64,000 nucleotides of DNA, taken from the NCBI GenBank assembly GCA_951812345.1, contig OX638295.1:2668965-2732964 (forward strand), read 5' to 3'. The position numbers and the translations under genes were made by a program. The stretch comes from Rhodothermales bacterium (lineage in GTDB: Bacteria > Bacteroidota > Rhodothermia > Rhodothermales > VXPQ01). The notes under the pieces were generated by a model. The model saw only the letters and a program-made list of their open reading frames with translations, made no database searches and had not been told where the DNA came from. This document shows positions 11,060 through 19,629 of this stretch, piece by piece. The stretch's first letter is position 1. Each line of letters opens with the position of its first letter.

Positions 11060-11713
11060 TTAATAATTGCGAGGCGGGCCGTACGTATGGGTATGGTGGA
11101 TGCCGGTATGGTTCACATGCCCTACGTATCGTCCCAGCACCCGGACTTCCTCGAAAATATCCGGCTTGATGCGGATATCCTCGTACTCCTCGTTGGCCGG
11201 TTCGAGGCGCAACCCGTCCCCATCGTAGTACACCCGCTTCAAAGACGTCTCGCCATTGTAGAGAATGGCGCCGATGCCCCCGTTGGGAATATCGTCGTCT
11301 ATCAGCAGCACATAATCGCCGTCACGGATGTCGGCGCCGATCATCGATTGCCCCGATACACGGATCGCAAAGATGCGGTCGAGATTAGGAAAGAGCGTCT
11401 CCAGCGTGATGGTCCCCAGATCGGCATCGACAGCTTCCTGCAACTGTCCCGCCGATATAATGCCGCGCACAGGGATACCCACTGCACTCGTCAGAAAGTC
11501 GTCTTCGTTGATGAGGCGGTATCCCCGGTTGCCCCGCGTCAGAAATTCCTTCTTCCAGAGGGCATCCAGGTTCTGGGTTACGCTGTTGGGAGATCGGAAC
11601 CCGAAATGAGCAGCAATCTGGCGATACGTGGGCCACACCCGGTGGGCGCGCACGTATTCCGAGATATACCGGAGAAATTCGTATTGCTTCGATGTCAGTT
11701 TTTTACGACTCAT
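11060..11713 (-). CDS. lexA: LexA-type SOS repressor
   Basis: This 217-residue protein has an N-terminal winged helix (KQYEFLRYISEYVRAH to NSVTQNLDAL) followed by an S24 peptidase domain. The self-cleavage site is Ala88-Gly89 in ISAGQ, the nucleophile is Ser123 in SGQSM, and the general base is Lys159 in SLKRVYY. The spacing matches E. coli LexA (84/85, 119, 156). RecA-stimulated self-cleavage would derepress DNA-damage genes. recO lies just upstream on the same strand, a fitting neighbour. The C-terminal tail HHTHTYGPPRNY is an extension of unknown use. Confidence 0.92.
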   Translation of the reverse strand: MSRKKLTSKQYEFLRYISEYVRAHRVWPTYRQIAAHFGFRSPNSVTQNLDALWKKEFLTRGNRGYRLINEDDFLTSAVGIPVRGIISAGQLQEAVDADLGTITLETLFPNLDRIFAIRVSGQSMIGADIRDGDYVLLIDDDIPNGGIGAILYNGETSLKRVYYDGDGLRLEPANEEYEDIRIKPDIFEEVRVLGRYVGHVNHTGIHHTHTYGPPRNY

Positions 11714-11751
11714 GACGGTTGAACGCGCCTGTTTTTATGACACCACGAGGA

Positions 11752-11831
11752 CTGTACAGGCGCCGCGAGCGGAGCAATTATCCGGTGCGATACCCGATAC
11801 CATACCCGGTGCCTTGTACATATAACGTACA
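11752..11831 (-). promoter_or_regulatory. candidate lexA operator region
   Basis: Upstream of the lexA ATG are CTGTACAG (11752-11759), a perfect 8-bp palindrome 38 bp before the start, and TGTACATATAACGTACA (11815-11831), with perfect 5-bp TGTAC/GTACA arms. The shared TGTAC half-site suggests autoregulation by LexA, but the operator of this lineage is not known to me and no other copy upstream of a repair gene was confirmed here. Confidence 0.4.
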
Positions 11832-11894
11832 GTATATGATTGTTTCTTTGCAACGTCAAGAGAAACGTCAAAAAATCTTCCGAACGCGGAGTGC

Positions 11895-12014
11895 AAGGAT
11901 ACTCTGATTACGTCCACAAAGCTCAGAGGCTGAGAGGGGGCGCTGGCAAGGAATGACGCCCTGTACTTGCGAACGTGACATGCTGAGCGAAGCGGTCTTG
12001 ATCAGAGTATCCTT
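11895..12014. repeat. inverted-repeat element, copy B (120 bp, internally deleted)
   Basis: AAGGATACTCTGAT at 11895-11908 and ATCAGAGTATCCTT at 12001-12014 are a perfect 14-bp terminal inverted repeat. The left about 65 bp and right about 45 bp match copy A, while the long central hairpin is missing. The right end stops 1 bp from the recO stop codon (12016-12018), the same orientation and placement as copy A behind lexA. Confidence 0.82.
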
Positions 12015-12015
12015 G

Positions 12016-12774
12016 TCATTTGGGGTTGAGGAGTTGCTTCACCACGCGGCTCCCGCGTGTCGGCAAGGCGTCCTCGACGTGATACCGCAGAAAATCCTCG
12101 ATCAGCCGACCCAGTTCCGCAGCCGTGCGCTCGTCCAGTCGCATCTGCATGATCGTATCGGGATCGGCGCAGGCGACAATAGCGAACGCACGCAAGGTCC
12201 GGCGTGGGGCAAAGCGCATGGTTTCACGGTTCCGGAGAGACCCGGACGGCTCCACCGACCCGGTTTCCAGCAGGAGCACACCGCCGGATTCAGGGATGCG
12301 CTCGACCTCTTCCCGGTCGATGTGCGGCGCAAAACCAAGAATGTTCGCCAGCCGCAACTGGAAGAAATAGAATATGTGCTCGGCTCGATCCGCATGACGA
12401 TCCAGCCGGTCCAGCACATTCAGGATAAGCTGGAACACGAGCGGGTTCTCGTCCTCGTCCTGCATCAGCGCTTGAACGAGTTCGACCACGCGCTGGCCGT
12501 ATGCGAGCGCCGCAAGATGCTTGTGCAGGTCCCCGAACGTTCGAATGTGGCTGCTTTCGGAAAGCGTCTGTACCTGCCGGGTATCCTTCCAGTACAGGAC
12601 GGCCTGCACATACGACATGGGTTGCAGGGTCGATCCGAACCGGCTTTTCGGCCGTAGCGCTCCCCGGGCCATGACAGCAACCTTTCCCTTCTCCCTTGTA
12701 AAGAGGGTCACAATCCGGCTGGTCTCGCCGTACTGGATACTTCTGAGCACGATGGCTTCCGTGCGAACGATCAT
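12016..12774 (-). CDS. recO: DNA repair protein RecO
   Basis: This 252-residue protein has an N-terminal OB fold (MIVRTEAIVLRSIQYGETSR, then TREKGKVAVMARGALRPKS), followed by the helical C-terminal domain. RecO loads RecA at gaps together with RecR and anneals SSB-coated strands in the RecFOR pathway. The zinc-finger cysteines found in some RecO proteins are absent here (GFAPHIDREE has none). It lies upstream of lexA on the same strand with the copy B element between them, and is divergent from comEA, whose ATG is 55 bp away. Confidence 0.93.
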   Translation of the reverse strand: MIVRTEAIVLRSIQYGETSRIVTLFTREKGKVAVMARGALRPKSRFGSTLQPMSYVQAVLYWKDTRQVQTLSESSHIRTFGDLHKHLAALAYGQRVVELVQALMQDEDENPLVFQLILNVLDRLDRHADRAEHIFYFFQLRLANILGFAPHIDREEVERIPESGGVLLLETGSVEPSGSLRNRETMRFAPRRTLRAFAIVACADPDTIMQMRLDERTAAELGRLIEDFLRYHVEDALPTRGSRVVKQLLNPK

Positions 12775-12829
12775 TTTTCGGGATGGAAGTTATATCCGCG
12801 GCTTTTTTGTGTCTGTGTCAGGAAAAAAC

Positions 12830-13399
12830 ATGCGACTGCTTCATCGCTTGCAGCAACGACTAAGCCTGACGAAACACGAGGCCATGGCACTTGCGTGCCT
12901 GTCGGGGTTGTTCATTATCGGCATTATTGTGCGTCAAGTCCAGCAACAAGCCATATTGGTGCCGCCGGACGCGTACGACGAACTGGACCGCATCTTTTTC
13001 GAGCGGTCGGAGAAAGAAAACGGCGCAACGCCGGATGCTATTGCGCCGGCGCTTCTTGCCGCCGCCAGCGAAGCAGATTCCGGCAAGCACGAGATAGCCG
13101 CCGCGACGGCCTCCTCGATCCGCGAGCCGCCCGGGAAACCATCCGCTTCGGGAGCACTGCACATCGACATAAACCGGGCGGGCGCATCGGAGCTCGAAAA
13201 ACTGCCCCGTATCGGACCGAAGACCGCCGAACGCATTCTTGCGTTTCGGGATGCCTATGGGGCGTTTCGCTCGGTAAACGATCTGCAGCAGGTGAAAGGC
13301 ATCGGACCAAAGACCCTTGAACTCCTTCGACCTCACGTTTACGTGGGGGCGTCTCCCCCGCTCGCCGATTCGTCTTCCAGCGATTCGTCGGCCGGGTGA
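12830..13399 (+). CDS. comEA: ComEA-family helix-hairpin-helix DNA-binding protein
   Basis: The 189-residue protein has a single N-terminal membrane helix (ALACLSGLFIIGIIVRQV), a low-complexity Ala/Ser/Glu linker, then a C-terminal double helix-hairpin-helix: INRAGASELEKLPRIGPKTA and VKGIGPKTLELL. ComEA proteins bind incoming double-stranded DNA at the outer face of the membrane during natural transformation. The ATG at 12830 follows AGGA at a good distance. The C-terminal Ser/Asp tail overlaps, on the other strand, the last codons of a small membrane-protein gene. No other competence gene is in the window. Confidence 0.88.
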   Translation: MRLLHRLQQRLSLTKHEAMALACLSGLFIIGIIVRQVQQQAILVPPDAYDELDRIFFERSEKENGATPDAIAPALLAAASEADSGKHEIAAATASSIREPPGKPSASGALHIDINRAGASELEKLPRIGPKTAERILAFRDAYGAFRSVNDLQQVKGIGPKTLELLRPHVYVGASPPLADSSSSDSSAG

Positions 13400-13533
13400 T
13401 ACGGGTCTTCCGTCCAGGCTTCGGCAACCTGTTCCTCGCGCTTCAGAAACCGGTATACCGGCACCAGCAACAATGCGGCCAGCGCAAAAAAACCGACCAG
13501 TGCAAGAAGAATGACCCCGTTGTACCCATTCAT
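13339..13533 (-). CDS. small single-pass membrane protein
   Basis: A 64-residue product with one hydrophobic helix near the N-terminus (GVILLALVGFFALAALLLVP), then a basic KRE segment and an acidic tail with DPYHPADESLEDES. The 3' end overlaps comEA by 61 bp on the opposite strand. No clear Shine-Dalgarno sequence is visible before the ATG at 13533. The coherent membrane segment followed by a charged cytosolic tail argues for a real gene, but it could be chance in a GC-rich overlap. Function unknown. Confidence 0.5.
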   Translation of the reverse strand: MNGYNGVILLALVGFFALAALLLVPVYRFLKREEQVAEAWTEDPYHPADESLEDESASGGDAPT

Positions 13534-13574
13534 GGAATCACGCAAAAAATCATTGAAACAGGAGGTTAATCCCT

Positions 13575-14333
13575 ATGAAGAACGCCCCTGCACGCATGTT
13601 GATCGTCGACGGCGACATAAAAATGTCCACAAGCTTGCGTAGCATCTTTGAACAGCAGGAATACACCGTAACCGGGGCCTGGGACGGAGAGCAGGGGCTC
13701 CACCTCCTGACCCGGATGCCCGCATACGACATCGTACTGCTCGAAACCGCGATACCCCGAAAAAACGGCTTCGATGTATTACGCGAAGCTCGGCTCGCCG
13801 GCGTCACGACCCCGATTATCATGCTGACATTTCAGGCAAACGCCAACGACAAGCTGCGGGCATTCGATATCGGCGCAGACGATTACGTAACAAAACCGTT
13901 TCATATAGAGGAACTCGCGGCCCGGGTAAAGGCAATGCTTCGACGCAGCAGCCTACCGGCCGAACACCCCTCGGATACCTACGATTTCGGGAGCCTGCAT
14001 GTGAATTTCAGCAGTCACACGGCCCATCGCAACGGCGACGCCGTTCGACTCACCGCAAAAGAGTTCGATATACTCCGGTATTTTATCGAACACCGGGGCC
14101 GGGCCGTCAGCCGGAGACAGATCCTGCGCAACATATGGGGGATTCCGTTCGACGTGTCGACGCGCACTATCGACCGGCATGTCTCGGCGCTCCGCAAGAA
14201 AATAGAACCCGATCCCGAAGACCCGACATGGATCAAGACCGTGTACGGCGTCGGGTACCGGTTCGTGCAGCGCCCGTGCCACGAGGCAAAGCTCCATCCT
14301 GTGCCGGCGCCCGGATACTACGGGCACACGTGA
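13575..14333 (+). CDS. OmpR/PhoB-type response regulator with Glu at the phosphoacceptor position
   Basis: The 252-residue protein has an N-terminal receiver domain and a C-terminal winged-helix domain (RLTAKEFDILRYFIEHRGRA ... TIDRHVSALRKKIEPDP ... TVYGVGYRF). In the receiver, the position normally held by the phosphorylated Asp is Glu57 (DIVLLETAIP), and the acidic pair reads VDGD. The conserved Thr (IIMLTF) and Lys (VTKPF) remain. A D-to-E change can mimic the phosphorylated state, so it may be constitutively active. No histidine kinase is next to it. A strong GGAGG precedes the ATG. Targets unknown. Confidence 0.9.
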   Translation: MKNAPARMLIVDGDIKMSTSLRSIFEQQEYTVTGAWDGEQGLHLLTRMPAYDIVLLETAIPRKNGFDVLREARLAGVTTPIIMLTFQANANDKLRAFDIGADDYVTKPFHIEELAARVKAMLRRSSLPAEHPSDTYDFGSLHVNFSSHTAHRNGDAVRLTAKEFDILRYFIEHRGRAVSRRQILRNIWGIPFDVSTRTIDRHVSALRKKIEPDPEDPTWIKTVYGVGYRFVQRPCHEAKLHPVPAPGYYGHT

Positions 14334-14385
14334 AACAGAACGCCGAAAACGGTATATTATTAATCTCAGGCCATCCGAAAACGCC

Positions 14386-14655
14386 ATGGTCAACACCCTT
14401 TCCATCGCCAGCGATCTTTCCGAAGCAGGCATCGAAAAGCCCCACGCCGAAGCGATTGCGAACGCTATCGGAACCCGGCAAGAAGACGTTGCCACAAAAG
14501 ATTTTGTGCGCGCGGAAATAAGCACTGTGCGCGCTGAAATAAGCACCGTCCGCACTGAAATGAGCGCCCTCGAAACCCGCCTTGTGCGCTGGATGGTCGG
14601 AACGGTTTTCGCAGCCTCCGGCCTGCTGTTCGCCACCCTGCGATTCATACCGTAA
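14386..14655 (+). CDS. short coiled-coil membrane protein (DUF1640/CCDC90-like)
   Basis: An 89-residue protein with an N-terminal helix rich in acidic residues and Ala (AGIEKPHAEAIANAIGT), a middle coiled coil made of near-identical 7-residue blocks (RAEISTV, RAEISTV, RTEMSAL), and a C-terminal membrane helix (MVGTVFAASGLLFATLRF). Small proteins of this pattern are common in bacteria and are usually annotated DUF1640. The role is unknown. It follows the response regulator by 50 bp on the same strand and ends about 10 bp from the convergent nagB gene. Confidence 0.7.
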   Translation: MVNTLSIASDLSEAGIEKPHAEAIANAIGTRQEDVATKDFVRAEISTVRAEISTVRTEMSALETRLVRWMVGTVFAASGLLFATLRFIP

Positions 14656-14664
14656 ACCCGCCCT

Positions 14665-15441
14665 TTACTCTTTCACCTCGGCGATCCCGTCGCGGTGGGT
14701 GTACGCAAGCGCAGAGGCGGCCTCTTCGTCCAGCAGGATGTGGGCATGGGGATGCATCTGCAGGACGGAAGCCGGACACATGGCGGTAACCGGACCCTCC
14801 AGGGCATCGCGGACGGCGGCGGCCTTCCCCGTTCCGCTCGCCAGCATCAGCAGTTTGCGCGCCTCCATGATGGTGCCGAGCCCCATCGTGACGGCCGTGT
14901 GGGGCTGCGTTTCCCCCTCCCCGAAAAAGCGCGCGTTGTCGGCCAGCGTTTTTTCGGTCAGTATCTGGACCCGCGTGCGGGAGCCGAGCGAGGAGCCCGG
15001 TTCGTTGAACGCGAGGTGCCCATTGGACCCGATGCCGAGAATCTGCAGGTCGATGCCCCCGGCCTCGGCGATACGTCGTTCGTACGCAGCGCAGGCGGCG
15101 TCCAGATCGGTAGCCATTCCGTCCGGCATATGAATCCGGTCGGCGGGAATGTCTACGTGATCGAAAAGATACTCCCGCATGAAATACCCGTAGCTCTGCG
15201 GGTGCTCGGGGGGCAGCCCCACGTATTCGTCGAGATTGAACGTGGCCACCCTGGAGAAATCCGGGGCTTCCGGGCCGTCGCGCGCAATCAGGCGTCGGTA
15301 GAGACCGATCGGCGTGCTTCCCGTCGCGCAGCCGAGAACCGCGCGCCCTGTACGCAGCGAGCGGCGGCGTATCTCTTCGGAGACAAGCCGGGCCGCCCGT
15401 TCGCTGAGGGCGTCGTAATCCGGAAGTGTTTCGACCAGCAT
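14665..15441 (-). CDS. nagB: glucosamine-6-phosphate deaminase
   Basis: A 258-residue NagB-family enzyme converting glucosamine-6-phosphate to fructose-6-phosphate and ammonia. Recognisable motifs are LGCATGSTPIGLYR (phosphate loop), the NLDEYVGL catalytic Asp region, ILGIGSNGHLAFNEPGS and MGLGTIMEARKL. The ATG at 15441 is preferred; the frame extends to a TTG at 15453. It lies downstream of the M16 peptidase genes on the same strand with a 40-bp gap. No other amino-sugar gene is close. Confidence 0.95.
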   Translation of the reverse strand: MLVETLPDYDALSERAARLVSEEIRRRSLRTGRAVLGCATGSTPIGLYRRLIARDGPEAPDFSRVATFNLDEYVGLPPEHPQSYGYFMREYLFDHVDIPADRIHMPDGMATDLDAACAAYERRIAEAGGIDLQILGIGSNGHLAFNEPGSSLGSRTRVQILTEKTLADNARFFGEGETQPHTAVTMGLGTIMEARKLLMLASGTGKAAAVRDALEGPVTAMCPASVLQMHPHAHILLDEEAASALAYTHRDGIAEVKE

Positions 15442-15481
15442 GGGAGCCCGCAAACGTCGCTAAGACATCGCTAAAACGTCG

Positions 15482-17617
15482 TTAAAACGACCCGCCGGAC
15501 GCCTCGAGTTCAAAGAGGTGATCCGGCATTTCGACGTTGATCTCGGTCTCCATTTCCGTAGAACCTGCGGGCTGGCCGTCCTGGTACAATTCAAGCCTGC
15601 TCGGAAGCCGCACGGCGCCAACCTCCTGCATCTCTGTGATGATCCCGAGCAACTGCATGGCCCCCTGGTTATACCGCACCCCGACCGGTTCGTGCGTATC
15701 GGGGTCGATCAGTAACTGGATGGGATTCGCCACGCCGGGCATCGTAACGGAAAGCACCTCCACCGTCTGACCCGTATCGAGCTCTTCCTGCCCCAGATGC
15801 TGCACCGTGAGATCGTCGCGGGCCAGCATGGAGATCATGTCCTGATCCATCTGCGACTTGACCTGGTCGCGCACCTGTGGCGGCGCCGGCATCACGCCCT
15901 GCGGGGTGTCCATCACAATGTCGTCCCCGTTCACCACAACAGTCATTTGGCCCATTCCGGCCGGCAACGTCATTTCCATACGCACCCGGTCCGGATACGC
16001 CACATACTGCGTCTGCTCTATCTCGATCTGCTGCCCGTCAGGGGTGGACATTGCCATTGTCAAGGACTGACGCAAGGTCTCGATGGCCGCAAAGGCTTCC
16101 TGCCCGCCGACCGTATCCACGGCTTTCTCGAAGAGTTCCTGCCCTTCCGAAAGGGTTTCCTCGGTGGCTTCGGGCGCCGGCTCCAAGCCCGTCGGAATGG
16201 TAATGTCTATCGTTTCCACCTCGCCGAGATCGGCAAGCGGGCGCCCGAAATCGTCCCCGTTGCCGACGGCGAGAATCTTCATGTCGTCCGGACGGAGGTA
16301 CTTTTGCGCCACGCGGTGCACCTCGCTCGCATCGACGGCCTGCACGCCTTCCCGCACCTGATTCAGGAAATCCAGCGGATAATCGTAGTACGCATAGGTC
16401 ATCATGCGATTCACGATTTCCTGGCGCGTATCGAAATTGAAGACAAAACTGTTCAGGTAGTTATCCTTCGCCAGTTCCAGTTCCTCGTCGGACGGCGGCG
16501 CGGCGCGCATCTTTTCGATTTCCTCGCGCACGGCTTCCGTCCCGTCCACCGTCGATTCCGACTTGGTCATAATGCCCGCATAGAACTGCCCGGGCCGCTC
16601 GAAATTGGCGGTGTAGCCGCCGAACACCGAGTAGGCGAGCCCCTTGTCGTCGCGCACGTTCTGGAAAAGCCGTCCGGTAAACCCGCTCAGCACCTGGTTC
16701 ATCACCGTGACCGCAAAATAGTCCGGGTGATTCATCATGATCTCGCCCGGATGCCCCATCAGAATGGCGCTCTGCGTCACATCCGGCTTGGGCGCATAGT
16801 ACACGCCGTACTCGGACCCCGTATCGGGGGAAGGTTGGGTCGGGCGCACGAAATCCTCCTGCGCCTGCCATGCGGCAAAGGCGTTTTCGAGTTTCGCCAC
16901 CATCTCGGCCGTATCGAAATCCCCCCATACGCCGAGAATCGTATTGTTCGGGAGGAAATACCGCCCGTGAAAGTCAATCAGGTCCTGGCGTTCGATGGCG
17001 TCGATGGTCGCGTATTCGGTATGCCGCGCATACGGGGAATCGGCTCCGTACAACAACTTGTCGAATTCGCGATTCACGATGGACTGGGCCTGGTCGTTGC
17101 GCCGCGCAATCCCCGATTTCGACTGGGTTTTCGCCAGATCTATCTTGTCCTCGGGGAATGCGGGATGCATGAGCACATCGGCGAACAGCGGCAGCACCTC
17201 GTCCACCGTCTCGGTCAGGGAGGACATGAACACCTGGCCGGAAACCGTCCCGATCGACGCTTCGATCTGGGCGCCCATGTTTTCCAGCCGGAGGTTCAGG
17301 GCGTCGGCGTCCACGTTTTCCGTGCCGCCGGTCCGCATGACCTGACCGGCGATGGAGGCCAGCCCGATCTTGTCGGCCGGTTCGTAGAGCGCGCCCGCAC
17401 CCACGCGCGCCGACATGGAAATGAGCGGCAGTTCATGATTTTCGATGAGAAAGACGATCATGCCGTTGGGGAGCGTTACCTGCTCCGGTTCCGGAATGTC
17501 GAATTCGGGAAGCGGCGGCGTGTCGATATCCGCATAATGGGATTGCGCGAAGGCGGGCAGCGCGCACAGGGCGGCAACGATGCAGGCGGTCAGCATGCGA
17601 TACACAGAGCGTGTCAT
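15482..17617 (-). CDS. M16-family peptidase-like protein lacking the zinc motif, with LolA-like C-terminal region
   Basis: A 711-residue exported protein with signal peptide MLTACIVAALCALPAFAQ. Two M16 half-domains are present, but the HxxEH zinc site is replaced by LASIAGQVMRTGG, so this is the non-catalytic partner of the adjacent gene. After about residue 480 comes an extra region of about 230 residues (from GQELFEKAVDTVGGQEAFAA onward) that resembles the LolA/outer-membrane lipoprotein-sorting fold by pattern (TMAMSTPDGQQ, VRMEMTLPAGMGQ, GVRYNQGAMQLLG). The start at 17617 is chosen for the signal peptide; in-frame ATGs at 17680 and 17692 are alternatives. Confidence 0.85.
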   Translation of the reverse strand: MTRSVYRMLTACIVAALCALPAFAQSHYADIDTPPLPEFDIPEPEQVTLPNGMIVFLIENHELPLISMSARVGAGALYEPADKIGLASIAGQVMRTGGTENVDADALNLRLENMGAQIEASIGTVSGQVFMSSLTETVDEVLPLFADVLMHPAFPEDKIDLAKTQSKSGIARRNDQAQSIVNREFDKLLYGADSPYARHTEYATIDAIERQDLIDFHGRYFLPNNTILGVWGDFDTAEMVAKLENAFAAWQAQEDFVRPTQPSPDTGSEYGVYYAPKPDVTQSAILMGHPGEIMMNHPDYFAVTVMNQVLSGFTGRLFQNVRDDKGLAYSVFGGYTANFERPGQFYAGIMTKSESTVDGTEAVREEIEKMRAAPPSDEELELAKDNYLNSFVFNFDTRQEIVNRMMTYAYYDYPLDFLNQVREGVQAVDASEVHRVAQKYLRPDDMKILAVGNGDDFGRPLADLGEVETIDITIPTGLEPAPEATEETLSEGQELFEKAVDTVGGQEAFAAIETLRQSLTMAMSTPDGQQIEIEQTQYVAYPDRVRMEMTLPAGMGQMTVVVNGDDIVMDTPQGVMPAPPQVRDQVKSQMDQDMISMLARDDLTVQHLGQEELDTGQTVEVLSVTMPGVANPIQLLIDPDTHEPVGVRYNQGAMQLLGIITEMQEVGAVRLPSRLELYQDGQPAGSTEMETEINVEMPDHLFELEASGGSF

Positions 17618-17693
17618 GGCGTCACGGGATTGGGTGCTTGAAACAGGGGGTCCGGAAAACGGCGTAGTCTGATGGTTCATGGGCAGGCGCATG

Positions 17694-19286
17694 TCAGTTC
17701 GAGGCCTCCTCGTCCATGTCTTCTTCCATATCATCCTCCATAGCTTCTTCGTCTTCCATCTCCTCCTCCATATCGGGCGTCGTGGTGCTGATCATCGCAA
17801 CGGTCCGGTTGGACTTCGTAAAGGTTTCTCCGATCACGCGCTGGATATCCTCGCCGGAGACCTGATCAATCTTGTCGAGATAGGTGAAGATGTCGCTCCA
17901 GTCGCCGGTTACCGCCTCATGATAGGAAAAGAGGACGGTCAGCCCGGTGTTCGACTGCAACTGGCGCACCAACTGGGCGCGGGCCTGCGTTTTCGCCCGT
18001 TCGATTTCTTCCTCGGAAACGCCGTTCTCCCCGATGTCTTCGAGGATGGCGTACGTCGCCTCTTCGAATGCTTCCGGCGTATGCCCCTGATTGATCACCG
18101 CGTAGATCAGGAACAGGTGCGGGTACTTGTTCATGCCGGGGAAGCCGTTCAGCGCCTGCGCCTGCAGGGCGATCTGTTTGTCCTCGACAACGTCCCGGTA
18201 CAGGCGGCTGGTCCGCCCGTCGCTGAGGATGCGTTCGAGGATGTCGTACACGGCCTGATCGGGATGATTCACGCTGCCCTTGTGCCACCCGGCAATGACG
18301 ATCGGCTGGCTCTGCTCCTCGATCACGACGCGCCGCTCGCCAATCTGCGGGGGTTCGACCGTTTCCACGGGATCGGGCCGGGCGCCTTCGGGAAGCCTCC
18401 CGAAATAGGTTTCGGCCAGCGTACGGATTTCGTCCGGGTCCACATCTCCGGCGATCGCCACGATCAGGTTGGCGGGGTTGTAGAATTTATGGAAGAAATC
18501 TATGGCCTCGGCCCGCGTGTAGGATTGGATATCGGACATATGGCCGATGCCGGGCTCGCCGTACGGATGGGCCTTGAACGCCGTGGTCCAGAACTCCTCG
18601 AGGAGGCGTCCGAAGGGATTGCTCTCGGTGCGCATGCGGCGCTCTTCGGCCACCACGTCGCGTTCGATATAGAACTCCCGCAGGACCGGGTCCAGAAACC
18701 GTTCCGACTCCAGAGCAAACCAGAGTTCGGTCTGATTGACCGGCAGGCTCACGAAATAATCCGTCCGGTCGTTCGCGGTGGAGGCGTTGAGTCCCGTGCC
18801 GCCGTTGCGCTCAAGCGCTTCTTCGAATTCGGGGGTGCTGTAGGTCTGTGCAGAATCGCGGGCCGCAGCGAACGCCGCTTCCAGCTCGGCGATTTTGTCG
18901 GGATCGGCATGGAGGCCCTTGTGCTGCTCGGCCTTGAGCATGTCGTAGGCGGCGTCCACCTGGTCGAGGGCCGCCTGTTCTGCGGCGTAATCCGTCGAGC
19001 CGATGGTGGAGGTCCCCTTGAAGGCCATGTGCTCGAACATGTGCGCCAGCCCCGTAATGCCCTTGACCTCATCCACCGAGCCGACGTCGGCATAGGTGTA
19101 GAATGTGGCGACAGGGGCATCGTGGCGTTCGATTACGATGAAGCGCAGTCCGTTGTCGAGGGTGAACTCCGTGACGCGTTCTTCGAACCGGTCGAGCAGG
19201 TCCTGTTCTTGCGCGGGCGCCATGTACACGGGTAGCATACAGGCGAGAAGAAGGAAAAAGATGACCAGAATGGTGCGGGCGCTCAT
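17694..19286 (-). CDS. zinc-dependent M16-family peptidase (catalytic subunit)
   Basis: The 530-residue exported protein has signal peptide MSARTILVIFFLLLACMLPV and the inverted zinc motif HMFEH in GLAHMFEHMAFKGT. The second half-domain contains GWHKGSVNHPDQAVYDIL and SRLYRDVVEDK. It probably forms a dimer with the non-catalytic M16 protein encoded immediately downstream and degrades peptides in the periplasm. The last about 30 residues are extremely acidic (MEEEMEDEEAMEDDMEEDMD), unlike typical family members. It is divergent from the ABC exporter gene, with 23-bp tandem repeats in the shared upstream region. Confidence 0.92.
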   Translation of the reverse strand: MSARTILVIFFLLLACMLPVYMAPAQEQDLLDRFEERVTEFTLDNGLRFIVIERHDAPVATFYTYADVGSVDEVKGITGLAHMFEHMAFKGTSTIGSTDYAAEQAALDQVDAAYDMLKAEQHKGLHADPDKIAELEAAFAAARDSAQTYSTPEFEEALERNGGTGLNASTANDRTDYFVSLPVNQTELWFALESERFLDPVLREFYIERDVVAEERRMRTESNPFGRLLEEFWTTAFKAHPYGEPGIGHMSDIQSYTRAEAIDFFHKFYNPANLIVAIAGDVDPDEIRTLAETYFGRLPEGARPDPVETVEPPQIGERRVVIEEQSQPIVIAGWHKGSVNHPDQAVYDILERILSDGRTSRLYRDVVEDKQIALQAQALNGFPGMNKYPHLFLIYAVINQGHTPEAFEEATYAILEDIGENGVSEEEIERAKTQARAQLVRQLQSNTGLTVLFSYHEAVTGDWSDIFTYLDKIDQVSGEDIQRVIGETFTKSNRTVAMISTTTPDMEEEMEDEEAMEDDMEEDMDEEASN

Positions 19287-19407
19287 GGGTGATGGCGGAT
19301 GGATGATGGATGAGGGGGCGGGTGGTTCCGGGATGGTCCGGGGTGGTCCGGATCGCCGGCGGGGAATAGAACTGCTCAGAACGCCGGACGATGCGACTAT
19401 ATTTTAT

Positions 19408-19470
19408 GGCATACGGTACGATATATATAGGACATACGGTACGATATATATAGGGCATACGGTACGATTT
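19408..19470. repeat. three 23-bp tandem repeats in a divergent promoter region
   Basis: CATACGGTACG occurs at 19410, 19433 and 19456, each followed by ATATATATAGG or a variant, giving a strict 23-bp period (about two helical turns). The array sits between the divergent M16 peptidase and ABC exporter genes, a likely regulator-binding site. The rest of 19287-19618 holds no gene. Confidence 0.75.
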
Positions 19471-19584
19471 CGTCAAAGTTTGGGTTTCCGGGTGGATTTG
19501 GGGAGAAGAGTCGCATCCTGACGGACGGCAAAGGGTGACGGGACAGCCCCCATGTCTCCTTTTTTCGGGTTCTGTACACCCCGC

Positions 19585-19629
19585 GAACCGCACCGCCCGC
19601 AAGAACGTACCAAGGCGCATGGGTCCGCT
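19585..19629. repeat. 45-bp repeat, copy 1 (exporter start region)
   Basis: The segment spanning the start codon of the ABC exporter (GCCCGCAAGAACGTACCAAG, then ATGGGTCCGCT) recurs at 40750-40794 with 40 of 45 positions identical and the ATG in the same relative place. The second copy precedes the ankyrin-repeat gene. Confidence 0.7.
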
